Assembly: GCA_903824785.1 (NCBI GenBank)
Contig: CAIJYD010000024.1
Span: 1 to 64,000, forward strand
Direction of reading: 5' to 3'
Source: an uncultured Bacteroidota bacterium
GTDB lineage: Bacteria; Bacteroidota; Bacteroidia; Bacteroidales; VadinHA17
DNA length: 64,000 bases
Position 1 is the first letter of the stretch. The number at the start of each line of letters is the position of its first letter. Of this stretch, positions 42,556 through 51,295 are shown piece after piece. The notes under the pieces were generated by a model. That model was not told the origin of the DNA, ran no database searches, and worked only from the letters and a program-made list of their open reading frames with translations. The position numbers and the translations under genes were made by a program.

Positions 42556-43809
42556 TTAACTGATATCGAATAGTCTGCATATATGTCTGTTGTAAATATT
42601 CTCATATACACATCGGGCAATAGTAGCTTCATTCTTTTCGAGCAGGATGAAATATTCATCCATCCTTAAGGCTGCAAGTTTATAAGCAACGTGGATCAGC
42701 TGCCGCATATTCGGGTTGTAATCTTTATTACCGGGAATATTCCTTAATGTGGCGGCGAATTTTTCACTTTCCCATTTCGTTACTTCAGTTTTTAAAGGAA
42801 GCGATGAGACATTAATGTCAATTACATCTGAATAAGGAGCACATAATTCATCTATTTTGTCAAGCGATTCGTAATAAATCTCTTTGACAAAGCTTAGTGC
42901 TTCGCCACCAGATTCTGCAAGGCCAATGACTTCTTCAAGCCATGTTGTGCCGGCGGTTTTAAGATGGATTCCCTTCTCATATTTTCTTATAATGGAACCA
43001 ATATATGGATAAATGGCAAATTTATCTGAACCTGAATGAATGCTCATTTTGAGGTTTTCAGGCAGACCAAATTCCTTTACTGCAAAATCTATTACCAGGA
43101 GATCAGCTTCAAATTCAGCTGCAAAGATCTCTGGATCACCAGCATAATCGACACCTTTATTGAATCTTCCGGAGAACTTGGGAGCTATTGTCTGAACCGG
43201 GATATTTTCGGAAGCAAGCATTTTCAGGATGAAAAATAGTTCAACCGGAGTCTGTGGAGAGGGTACCTCATCCATAGATACTTCAGTAACAAAATTGCCT
43301 TTACCTTTTACTTTTTCAATTTTTCTGAAGATCTCCCAGGCTTTTATCGCTGCGAAAAGGTATTTTTCCGCTATCTGCCTTATCTGCTCCATGGAGGTTT
43401 GGAATGATAAATCTGTTCCCGGTATTTTAAGATTGCCACTGTACTTATGAACACCTGACAGAAATTCTTCAATCTCAGCATTTTCAGCTCTCTTTCCAAT
43501 AAAAGATGCCACATCAATTGTAAAAAAGTCTGAACTCTCAATAAACTTTTCAACATTATCGGCGTTAATATGATCAGCATCAACGAAATATGCTTTTGTG
43601 AATCCCGCATTTTTTGTTGCCGAATCAGCTTCAATCCTTACATCAGCAGGTTGAGTGCCAATGGTGTTGTGCTCCCTGTTCGATTTATTCCAGACTGGGG
43701 TTATTTCAATGCCCTTTCCGGCAGCCGCGATTATTGCTTTAAGCTGTGCCTGACCCTGATGGCCAAACCGATCGCCAAGTCCGATTGAGTATTTTCCGAG
43801 TGTTTTCAT
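42556..43809 (-). CDS. uxaE: Tagaturonate/fructuronate epimerase
   Basis: Interconverts D-tagaturonate and D-fructuronate, letting galacturonate and glucuronate share one reductive branch. 417 residues, recognised by the N-terminal GLGDRFGHQGQAQLKA, VWNKSNREH, the conserved AYFVDADHINADNVE (about 75-89), MSIHSGSDKFAIYPYIG with metal-ligand His and Asp, and HLKTAGTTWLEEV. No tagaturonate reductase UxaB is visible, so galacturonate would have to go through this enzyme to UxuB. It sits 44 bp downstream of lacI on the same strand. Confidence 0.88.
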   Translation of the reverse strand: MKTLGKYSIGLGDRFGHQGQAQLKAIIAAAGKGIEITPVWNKSNREHNTIGTQPADVRIEADSATKNAGFTKAYFVDADHINADNVEKFIESSDFFTIDVASFIGKRAENAEIEEFLSGVHKYSGNLKIPGTDLSFQTSMEQIRQIAEKYLFAAIKAWEIFRKIEKVKGKGNFVTEVSMDEVPSPQTPVELFFILKMLASENIPVQTIAPKFSGRFNKGVDYAGDPEIFAAEFEADLLVIDFAVKEFGLPENLKMSIHSGSDKFAIYPYIGSIIRKYEKGIHLKTAGTTWLEEVIGLAESGGEALSFVKEIYYESLDKIDELCAPYSDVIDINVSSLPLKTEVTKWESEKFAATLRNIPGNKDYNPNMRQLIHVAYKLAALRMDEYFILLEKNEATIARCVYENIYNRHICRLFDIS

Positions 43810-43853
43810 TCTTAATATTTTAGTACTGTTAAGTTTATTTATAAGCCATTTTA

Positions 43854-44909
43854 TTATAAAAAGAAATCAACATTCTCAGAGGTTACAATATCAACCGGAA
43901 GGTACTCTTTTTTGCCGGGAACTTTATTCAGCGACAGGTACTCAAACAGCTTTTTTATTCCTTTATATGACTGTTCGTCAGGCCGCTGGCCGAGTAAAAA
44001 TCTGATAGTGCCTGACCTGAGACATCTGATATTTCTTTCCAGGAGATCATAACCGATGAGGTTTATAGTTTTCATTCCTTTTTCTTCAAGATAGGAGGCA
44101 ATAAGGTGTGATTTGGAACCGGTAATAAAGATTGATCCTATGCCGGGCGTTTCCATGAAGGCTTTTCCAAGTGCATTTTTTATACTATCAGGAGATGGGT
44201 CAGGAATATTAATAATTATTTTTTCCCCTTTGTTCTTTCCCTGCTTTTCAAAATAACTGAGAAACCCTTGTGTGCGGTTGTTAAGATGATGAACATTCTG
44301 GATATTGCCTGCAATATTAATAACAAGAATGTCGCTTTCAGGATGTGTGATAATGTCTGTCAGCTGGCCTCCAACCCTTCCGCTCTGAAATATGTCTTCC
44401 CCTGTATATGCAAGAAAATCAGTACTCTCAATAAAGCCGTCAACAAAAACAAATGGAATCTTCTCTTTAAAAAGGTTTGAACAAAAAGCGATTGATTCAG
44501 ATTTGAAGATCGGAGCCATAAGCACTCCGTCTGGTTTGAGATCTAAAACAGTGGCGGTTTTCGCCATAAAATCCGCTTCATCAAGCATATCGAAAGTGAC
44601 CGGTGTGAGTGTTACCGGAAAGGGATCAAGTTCTTCCATTGCACTGGCAATACCCAGGGGATGCTTTTCCCAGAATGAGTTGTCTTTAGCCGGTTCAGGA
44701 AGAAGTGAGACAAGATGAAAACGCTTCTTCAGTTTCAGAACCTGAGCCATGACATTGGGAGAATAATTTGTCTCTTTCAGTATCTGCTGAACTCTCTGTC
44801 TGGTCTCTTCTGCCACTTCACCTCTCTCATGAATAACCCTGTCGACGGTGCCTATTGAAACACCGGCAAGTTTAGCTATATCTTTTATTCTTGCTTTTCT
44901 AGGGGACAT
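43854..44909 (-). CDS. LacI-family transcriptional regulator of the uronate locus
   Basis: 351 residues. DNA-binding domain at 5-60 (IKDIAKLAGVSIGTVDRVIH, then the hinge NYSPNVMAQVLKLKK), followed by a periplasmic-binding-like effector domain. The variant TVDRVI (not TVSRVL) occurs in a subgroup of LacI proteins with sugar-binding domains of the type-4 periplasmic family. It is located between transporter and uxaE and probably responds to a uronate or KDG. A candidate operator with a central CG lies between uxaC and the GH105 gene. A hairpin terminator sits only 29 bp upstream of its start, so its own promoter must be squeezed in or read-through must occur. Confidence 0.85.
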   Translation of the reverse strand: MSPRKARIKDIAKLAGVSIGTVDRVIHERGEVAEETRQRVQQILKETNYSPNVMAQVLKLKKRFHLVSLLPEPAKDNSFWEKHPLGIASAMEELDPFPVTLTPVTFDMLDEADFMAKTATVLDLKPDGVLMAPIFKSESIAFCSNLFKEKIPFVFVDGFIESTDFLAYTGEDIFQSGRVGGQLTDIITHPESDILVINIAGNIQNVHHLNNRTQGFLSYFEKQGKNKGEKIIINIPDPSPDSIKNALGKAFMETPGIGSIFITGSKSHLIASYLEEKGMKTINLIGYDLLERNIRCLRSGTIRFLLGQRPDEQSYKGIKKLFEYLSLNKVPGKKEYLPVDIVTSENVDFFL

Positions 44910-44938
44910 TATGAACTTATCATTTTACAATTTTAAAG

Positions 44939-44970
44939 AAACATCCGGTAGGAATATTTACCGGATGTTT
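44939..44970 (-). terminator. Hairpin between exuT-like gene and lacI
   Basis: Perfect 12-bp arms 44939-44950 and 44959-44970 with an 8-nt loop; the minus strand continues with CTTTAAAA, a modest U-tract. It ends the transporter transcript or attenuates read-through into lacI. Confidence 0.6.
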
Positions 44971-44989
44971 ATCAATGTTATTAAGGACA

Positions 44990-46516
44990 TTAAATCTCAA
45001 CTTTTTTCATTTTTGGAACCATAAAATGCATTACAGCCCAGGCAATAAGGTATGCCAAAGCACAGAATATGAAGACAATAGTATAAGCAGTTGTCATATT
45101 ACTCTGAACTATAGGTACCTGTAAAGCTTTTAATTTTTCAAACATTCCCGGATCAATAGACTGAAGCTGCTTAACAACTTCTGCGGGGAGATTATTTAAA
45201 GATACTTTATCAATATTAATTACATCATCATACTTGTTAATCAGGTGTAATGATCTTATCTTCTCCACATATTCACCTAGATTATTTGCCTTGGCTTCAA
45301 CCCATGATTTTGCTATCCCTCCTGCGCGGAAGCTGTCAAAAAGCCATCCTGAAGCTTTGTTTACAACAATTCCTCCGATACCGCCAGCCATACCGCCAAT
45401 TCCGGTAACACTTCCAATTGTCTTTTTTGGGAACATATCAGAAACTGTGGTAAAGATATTCGCTGACCATGCCTGATGGGCTGCAGTGCCAATTCCGATT
45501 AAAAGAATAGGCATCCAATAGCTTATGTGTCCCAAAGGCTGGGCCAGAAGAACGAACAGCGGGAATAATGCTATTAAAAGCATTGCTTTCATACGTCCAA
45601 CGTAAGGATCATAACCTTTATTAATGAAGTATATGGGAAACCACCCACCAAAAATGCTGCCGACTGTTGACATTGTATAAAGTACTGCTAGAGGGAATGC
45701 AACCTGCATTCCGGTCATTCCATATTGTGCTTTCAGAAATGCAGGCAGCCAGAATAAATAAAACCACCAGACACCGTCAGTCATGAATTTTCCAAAGCTG
45801 AAAGCCCATGTCTGTTTGTATTTCAGGAGCTTTAACCAGGGTACCTTTTCATTATTTTCAGGAATCGCAGATTTTGATTCATCAAAATTGTCTGAATGGA
45901 TATAGTCATATTCAGCTTTGTTCAAACGCGTACTTCTCATCGGTACTTCATAAAGCCAGAACCAGAAAATAAGCCATGAGAATCCGATAGCTCCTATGAT
46001 GATAAATGCTGCTTCCCATCCAAGATGACTGACTATCCACGGAACAACAATAGGTGCAAGGATAGCGCCAACATTAGTACCGGAATTAAAGATCCCTGTA
46101 GCCAGAGCTCTTTCTTTTTTTGGAAACCATTCTGCTACTGTCTTAATAGCAGCAGGAAAGTTACCTGATTCTCCAAATCCGAGAAACCCGCGAGCAACTA
46201 TAAATCCTCCTGTACTCTTTGCCAGAGCATGTCCAATTGCTGCAATCGACCAGATGATCAGTGACCAGGCATAACCCCATTTGGTACCGAGCCAATCGAT
46301 GAAACGGCCGGCAAAAAGCAAGGAAATTGCATAGACAAACTGAAATGCTGATACAATGTTGGCATAGTCTGAATCACTCCAGTTGAATTGCACTTCCAGA
46401 GTATCCTTTAAGAGACTGAGAACCTGTCTGTCGAGATAGTTTACAGTTGTTGCAAAGAATACAAGTGCACAGATGGTCCACCTGTATTTACTGATTTTTC
46501 CATTTAGTTCTGTCAT
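44990..46516 (-). CDS. MFS hexuronate transporter (ExuT-like)
   Basis: Major-facilitator symporter of the anion:cation symporter family that takes up glucuronate/galacturonate. Twelve hydrophobic segments; N-terminal KYRWTICALVFFATTVNYLDRQ is the family hallmark (NYLDR), with GFGESGNFPAAIKTVAEWFP (about 125-144) and LATGIFNSGTNVGAILAP. At 508 residues it is longer than E. coli ExuT (about 430-470), due to a hydrophilic loop of about 90 residues before the last TM helix (about 390-475). It lies 23 bp from the upstream gnd gene, so it is in the same operon, which ends at the hairpin downstream. Confidence 0.88.
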   Translation of the reverse strand: MTELNGKISKYRWTICALVFFATTVNYLDRQVLSLLKDTLEVQFNWSDSDYANIVSAFQFVYAISLLFAGRFIDWLGTKWGYAWSLIIWSIAAIGHALAKSTGGFIVARGFLGFGESGNFPAAIKTVAEWFPKKERALATGIFNSGTNVGAILAPIVVPWIVSHLGWEAAFIIIGAIGFSWLIFWFWLYEVPMRSTRLNKAEYDYIHSDNFDESKSAIPENNEKVPWLKLLKYKQTWAFSFGKFMTDGVWWFYLFWLPAFLKAQYGMTGMQVAFPLAVLYTMSTVGSIFGGWFPIYFINKGYDPYVGRMKAMLLIALFPLFVLLAQPLGHISYWMPILLIGIGTAAHQAWSANIFTTVSDMFPKKTIGSVTGIGGMAGGIGGIVVNKASGWLFDSFRAGGIAKSWVEAKANNLGEYVEKIRSLHLINKYDDVINIDKVSLNNLPAEVVKQLQSIDPGMFEKLKALQVPIVQSNMTTAYTIVFIFCALAYLIAWAVMHFMVPKMKKVEI

Positions 46517-46539
46517 GCGGTTTATGTTCGTATATTTGT

Positions 46540-47994
46540 TTATACATTATAAGTCGATGAGGCAGTTGTTCCTCCTCTGCCTGTCCAGTTGGTATGGAAG
46601 AATTCACCCCTTGGTTTATCTGTGCGTTCATATGTATGCGCTCCAAAGTAATCGCGCTGAGCCTGCAAAAGATTAGCCGGAAGTTTTTCACATCTGTAGC
46701 CGTCGAAATAGCCAAGAGCTGAGGAGATTGCAGGTACCGGTATGCCATTTATTACAGCTGCCGATACAACGTTTCTCCACCCTTTCTGAGCTTTTTCCAC
46801 CTTCTCTTTAAAGAATGGATCGAGAAGGAGATTGGTAATTGTGGTATTATTATCAAATGCCTCTTTTATTTTACCAAGGAATGACGACCTTATTATACAA
46901 CCACCCCTCCACATCAGAGCTATTCCGCCGTAATTGAGTTTCCATTTATATTCTTCAGCAGCAGCCTGCATTAACGCATATCCCTGCGCATACGATACAA
47001 TTTTGGAGGCGTAAAGAGCGTCTTTGATGTCATTAATAAATTTAGCCTTGTCGCCCGAGAAGGCGGGAGCAGGGCCATTTAGAATTTTCGAAGCATTTAC
47101 CCGTTCATTTTTTACTGCTGAAAGACATCTTGAGAAGACTGCTTCACCAATTAATGTAAGAGGAATGCCGAGATCGAGAGCAGCAACACCTGTCCATTTT
47201 CCGGTGCCTTTTTGTCCTGCTGTATCAAGGATTTTATCAACCAGCGGTTTGCCATCCGTGTCCTTGAACGCAAGGATATCGCGTGTTATCTCAATAAGGT
47301 AGCTGTTAAGTTCACCTTCATTCCATTCTTTAAAGATCTGGTGCATCTCATCCGCGCTCAAACCGAGAAGATCTCTCATTACCTGATAAGCTTCCGTAAT
47401 AAGCTGCATATCACCATATTCTATTCCGTTATGAACCATCTTTACAAAATGACCCGCTCCGTTCTCTCCAACCCAGTCGCAGCAGGGAGTACCATCATCC
47501 ACTTTGGCTGCAATGGACTGAAAAATTGGTTTCACTGCAGGCCATGCTTCTTTCGATCCTCCCGGCATAATTGAAGGACCAAGCAATGCGCCCTCTTCAC
47601 CACCTGACACTCCGGTACCGATATAAAGAAGACCCTTACTCTCTACCAGGGCAGTTCTTCTGTTGGTATCGGGGAAATGAGTGTTTCCGCCGTCAATAAT
47701 AATGTCTCCGGGTTCAAGAAGGGGGATAAGAATTTCAATCATCTCATCAATTGCCTTACCGGCTTTGATCATTAGCATAACTTTTCTCGGTCTGGCGAGT
47801 GATGAAACAAGTTCTTCAATGGAATGAGCACCTACTATTTTTTTATTCATGGCCCTTCCTGAAATGAAGTCAACAACTTTCTGTGCCGACCTGTTGTAAA
47901 CTGATACCTGAAAACCTTTGCTCTCCATATTGAGAACCAGGTTCTCGCCCATAACAGCTAATCCTATTAATCCTATGTCTGATAATTTATTCAT
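46540..47994 (-). CDS. gnd: 6-phosphogluconate dehydrogenase (decarboxylating)
   Basis: Oxidises 6-phosphogluconate to ribulose 5-phosphate with CO2 release. 484 residues, the long form. Motifs: LIGLAVMGENLVLNMESKGF (Rossmann, 9-28), YNRSAQKVVDF (cofactor-specific Arg, as in NADP-type enzymes), IIDGGNTHFPDTNRR, GVSGGEEGALLGPSIMPGG and the signature KMVHNGIEYGDMQLITEAY with the catalytic Lys, plus TAGQKGTGKWT. It lies inside the uronate locus with 57 bp upstream and 23 bp downstream gaps. No glucose-6-phosphate dehydrogenase or gluconate kinase is in the window, so the source of its substrate is unclear. Confidence 0.96.
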   Translation of the reverse strand: MNKLSDIGLIGLAVMGENLVLNMESKGFQVSVYNRSAQKVVDFISGRAMNKKIVGAHSIEELVSSLARPRKVMLMIKAGKAIDEMIEILIPLLEPGDIIIDGGNTHFPDTNRRTALVESKGLLYIGTGVSGGEEGALLGPSIMPGGSKEAWPAVKPIFQSIAAKVDDGTPCCDWVGENGAGHFVKMVHNGIEYGDMQLITEAYQVMRDLLGLSADEMHQIFKEWNEGELNSYLIEITRDILAFKDTDGKPLVDKILDTAGQKGTGKWTGVAALDLGIPLTLIGEAVFSRCLSAVKNERVNASKILNGPAPAFSGDKAKFINDIKDALYASKIVSYAQGYALMQAAAEEYKWKLNYGGIALMWRGGCIIRSSFLGKIKEAFDNNTTITNLLLDPFFKEKVEKAQKGWRNVVSAAVINGIPVPAISSALGYFDGYRCEKLPANLLQAQRDYFGAHTYERTDKPRGEFFHTNWTGRGGTTASSTYNV

Positions 47995-48051
47995 AATTAA
48001 GTATTTATATTTAAGTTATTTCGTTTTTATGCCCTCATTATACCTCACTCC

Positions 48052-49038
48052 TCAAACCTGTCGCCCATAATACTCAGCCACAATCTCATCCATGACTTTG
48101 CTGGTTCGTGCGCCGGATATTCCTGTACTGGGTGAATTTCCTTTTCCTTCCAGAGTCTGCACTATTTTTTCAATCAGGTTAAGCTGAACATGCTCAGGTC
48201 TTTCGTTTATTATTTCAAGGCGACCGGAGCCATTGGTAACAATTATTGGTTCAAAGCTGAAAGTTGAAAACCTGATTGACCCTTTGTCTCCGGTTATCTC
48301 TATTATATCCCTGTTGCTTTCGGGTGAAACGGTGAAACACCAGGTACCTGTTCCTATAATATTTTCAGGGAAAATAAATTCTGCAGTAACCAGATCCTCA
48401 GCCTTGTATAAACCGGCATTGTTTAATGCAAATGATTTCACTTTTTGTATGGGACCGAATAAGAAATCGAAATAATCAAGCTGATGACATGCAAGATCGA
48501 AGAAATGGCCGCCTCCTGAGATCTCAGGGTCAACACGCCAGGGTGGATTTCCCGACTTCTCATCAGCCGAAGCATATTTGAATAGCTGGATCTGAAAAAA
48601 GAGAACTTTTCCTATGGTTCCGTTTTCAATAAGTTCTTTCACCTTGAGGAAGCCCGGTAGAGCTCTTCTGTAATAGGCAACAAACACAGGGACTTTATAC
48701 TTTTCCGATGCTTTGATTATTTCCAGGCATTCGACATGGTTTATCGCCATTGGTTTTTCAATATATACCGGTTTGCCGGCCTTAATTGATTCAATGGCAT
48801 ATTCAGCATGACTGCCCGGAGGAGTTGCAACATACACAGCATTAATCTCTTTGTCGTTAATAAGATCAGAAGCCTTTGAATAAAACCGCGGTACGTTATG
48901 CCGACGGGCATAATCTTCAGCCAGAAAAGGGTCTCTTCGCATAACCGCTGTCAGTCGTGAGTCTTTTACCTTGTTGAAGGCAGGACCGCTCTTTACTTCA
49001 GTGACATTGCCACAACCTATAATGCCCCAGTTTATCAT
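48052..49038 (-). CDS. Gfo/Idh/MocA-family oxidoreductase
   Basis: NAD(P)-dependent sugar dehydrogenase-like protein of 328 residues. The Rossmann motif is IGCGNVTEVKSGPAF (7-21); the family motif EKPMAINHVECLEII with the catalytic-region Lys is at about 93; the C-terminal domain has GGGHFFDLACHQLDYFDFL with the conserved His pair. The family acts on sugars and inositols; within this locus a uronate, aldonate or related sugar is likely but the substrate cannot be named. It is 19 bp from the LarA-like gene. Confidence 0.82.
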   Translation of the reverse strand: MINWGIIGCGNVTEVKSGPAFNKVKDSRLTAVMRRDPFLAEDYARRHNVPRFYSKASDLINDKEINAVYVATPPGSHAEYAIESIKAGKPVYIEKPMAINHVECLEIIKASEKYKVPVFVAYYRRALPGFLKVKELIENGTIGKVLFFQIQLFKYASADEKSGNPPWRVDPEISGGGHFFDLACHQLDYFDFLFGPIQKVKSFALNNAGLYKAEDLVTAEFIFPENIIGTGTWCFTVSPESNRDIIEITGDKGSIRFSTFSFEPIIVTNGSGRLEIINERPEHVQLNLIEKIVQTLEGKGNSPSTGISGARTSKVMDEIVAEYYGRQV

Positions 49039-49057
49039 TTGATGATTTCTGTTATTA

Positions 49058-50332
49058 TTAATTTGTTAATCTTTCTTTTGAAGTCCACAGACCAACGGCC
49101 GGATTTGAGATATAGAATATTTCTTCTCCGTCATCCATTTTGTTAAAGCCCTCTTTCAGCTTTTCCGGATTATACTTTTTCATCATACCGGTAAGGTCCT
49201 GATATTTGAAATTTACCGATTCTATCTCTTCCTGTGTCAGCTGACCGGGACAATATGTAATTGAAAACCGTCCCTCTGAACTGCCATGAATAAGATGGGC
49301 CGCAGCACTCAGGTTGTTGCGCAGCTCCTCGTTCTCTTTCAATGACTGGAGCGTTGCGGGTGTTCCCCTGTAACCATATTTTCTGATCAGCCGGTCGATC
49401 TCTTTATCCTCGCCGAACTCTTTAAGCCCCGGTGCAAGCACTATCAATTCTCCATTATCAGCCATTGCCATTCGTGTCCGGTAGACGCTTTTGTTCCCCA
49501 GCCAGGTGCTTTTGAATTCAGCCGGATCGAGGTACACGACTACTTTTGCAAGTGGTTTTTCAAGTATTGAAAAATTGACCTTGACAGATAGATCTGCAGC
49601 AAGTCTGAAAACCTCTTCATCATCGCCGATGAACAGACCCCTAATAACAAGCTTTCCTGTATTATCGCGGCCAATAACTGTATGTACATATACAACAGGC
49701 AGTTGTTTCATGAAATTAGCAGCTGCATAGTTTAACAGGCTTCTCACCGGATTAACCGCTTTTCCCATTATTCTCTCCATGCCGTAAACAGCACCAATAA
49801 AATGACTCTTATTAATTCCTTCCGGACCGCCTGTTCCTATCAGGAGGTTTTTATTGTAGTTGGCCATTCCGATAACTTCGTGCGGAACCACCTGTCCCAC
49901 AGAAAGAATAAGGTCGTGCCCTCCGTTAAAGACCAGTTTGTTAAGTTGTGCGGGCCATGAATAGTCGAGTGCTCCGTTGGTTATCTCTGAGATATACTCT
50001 CCGGGTACAGTACCGATTGTTACCACATCCTTTCTCCAGTCATGAACCCTGAACAGCTCTTCAGGCACCCCCTTGAACATAACTTTCAGATCATTGGGAG
50101 TCATTGGCGAGTGCGTTCCCAGGGCAGGCAGAATATCTTTAATTCCTGTCTTGTAATAATTATAAATAAGAGTGGTGAGATCGCCTGCTCTTGAGTGAAA
50201 ACGGGTTATGTCGGGAGGAACAATAAGTATTTTCTTCCTTGTACCGAGTTTGACTAAAGCGGAATAGAGGCCGAATTCAATGTCATTCGGACCCATTACG
50301 GTATTTTCCGATCCTGATTGATAGTAGATCAT
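49058..50332 (-). CDS. LarA-like nickel-dependent racemase/epimerase family protein
   Basis: Lactate-racemase-domain protein (424 residues). Seen: an N-terminal KILIVPPDITRFHSRAGDL, the LarA-type His segment ALGTHSPMTPNDL (about 90-102), GNYKN-like central region MANYNKNLLIGTGGPEG, and a C-terminal domain with APGLKEFGEDKEIDRL. LarA enzymes use a nickel-pincer nucleotide to move a hydride at an alpha-hydroxy acid; many homologues act on other hydroxy acids, including sugar acids. Its place among uronate genes suggests an aldonate or uronate substrate (inference). The cofactor makers LarB/C/E are not in the window. Confidence 0.78.
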   Translation of the reverse strand: MIYYQSGSENTVMGPNDIEFGLYSALVKLGTRKKILIVPPDITRFHSRAGDLTTLIYNYYKTGIKDILPALGTHSPMTPNDLKVMFKGVPEELFRVHDWRKDVVTIGTVPGEYISEITNGALDYSWPAQLNKLVFNGGHDLILSVGQVVPHEVIGMANYNKNLLIGTGGPEGINKSHFIGAVYGMERIMGKAVNPVRSLLNYAAANFMKQLPVVYVHTVIGRDNTGKLVIRGLFIGDDEEVFRLAADLSVKVNFSILEKPLAKVVVYLDPAEFKSTWLGNKSVYRTRMAMADNGELIVLAPGLKEFGEDKEIDRLIRKYGYRGTPATLQSLKENEELRNNLSAAAHLIHGSSEGRFSITYCPGQLTQEEIESVNFKYQDLTGMMKKYNPEKLKEGFNKMDDGEEIFYISNPAVGLWTSKERLTN

Positions 50333-50395
50333 TTTTATCTTTTTATTATTTATTCGTCATTCAGTTAAAGCAATATCCGGCTTTAAGTGTGTCAC

Positions 50396-51238
50396 TTATA
50401 CCCCGCTGTAAGCACTAAACCCACCGTCAACGGGAATTACAATACCGGTAACAAACTTTGATAAATCCGAGACAAGGTAGATAAGTGTACCTGTTAATTC
50501 TTCAGGGACGCAGTAACGTTCCATTGGTGTTCCGTTGATAATTTTTTTACCCCTGGCGGTAAGTCCTCCTGTTTTTTCATCGATAAGCAGAAATCTGTTC
50601 TGGTTTGTCAGAAGGAAACCCGGAGCAATTGCATTTACTCTTATACCTGTTTTTGCAAAGTGAACAGCCAGCCATTGTGTGAAGTTATTAACAGCAGCTT
50701 TTGCGGCGGAATAGGCAGCAATCTTGGTAAGAGGCCTGTAGGAGTTCATGGAAGAAATATTGAGGATAATTCCAGATTTCTTCTTCACCATATCAATTCC
50801 GAAAACCATTGATGGGATAAGAGTTCCTTTGAAGTTCAGATCAAATACCTTGTCGAACCCTTCAATCTGAAGTCCGAAAAAAGTATCTTCAGGATTCTCA
50901 TCTTCAGTACCTTCCATCTTTTCAAGTTTTGTTGTAGCAGCAGGGGAGTTTCCGCCAGCTCCATTAACAAGAATATCGACCGGGCCAAATTTCGCATTAA
51001 TCTCTTTTTTGGCACTCTCCAGGGAAGCCTTGTCCAGAACGCTTGCGGCAACGCCTATGGATGGTATGCCGGATTCTTTTTCAATTTCCAGAGCTACTTT
51101 TTCAGCGGCCTCTTTACTGAGATCAAGTATTACAGTTTTTACACCCTGAGCGGCAAGTGCTCTGGCCATGGTTGAGCAAATAATTCCGGCACCTCCGGTT
51201 ATTACTGCAACTTTATCTTTCAAATTCAGTTCGTTCAT
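50396..51238 (-). CDS. uxuB: SDR-type D-mannonate oxidoreductase (fructuronate reductase)
   Basis: Short-chain dehydrogenase that reduces D-fructuronate to D-mannonate with NAD(P)H. 280 residues. Nucleotide motif TGGAGIICSTMARAL (about 15-29), NNAG-equivalent VNGAGGNSP, catalytic Ser in ISSMNSYRPLT, YSAAKAAVN with Tyr and Lys, and the ending VPVDGGFSAYSGV, which with the long loop around residues 100-125 is typical of SDR-type mannonate oxidoreductases (as annotated in Thermotoga and Bacteroidota) rather than of the long-chain E. coli UxuB. It is 57 bp downstream of uxaC. The next enzyme, mannonate dehydratase UxuA, is not in the window. Confidence 0.8.
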   Translation of the reverse strand: MNELNLKDKVAVITGGAGIICSTMARALAAQGVKTVILDLSKEAAEKVALEIEKESGIPSIGVAASVLDKASLESAKKEINAKFGPVDILVNGAGGNSPAATTKLEKMEGTEDENPEDTFFGLQIEGFDKVFDLNFKGTLIPSMVFGIDMVKKKSGIILNISSMNSYRPLTKIAAYSAAKAAVNNFTQWLAVHFAKTGIRVNAIAPGFLLTNQNRFLLIDEKTGGLTARGKKIINGTPMERYCVPEELTGTLIYLVSDLSKFVTGIVIPVDGGFSAYSGV

Positions 51239-51295
51239 GTAAGTTATTTTAAATGTTAATTAGGCTAATTATAGGGGACTTAGTATTTCCGCATC

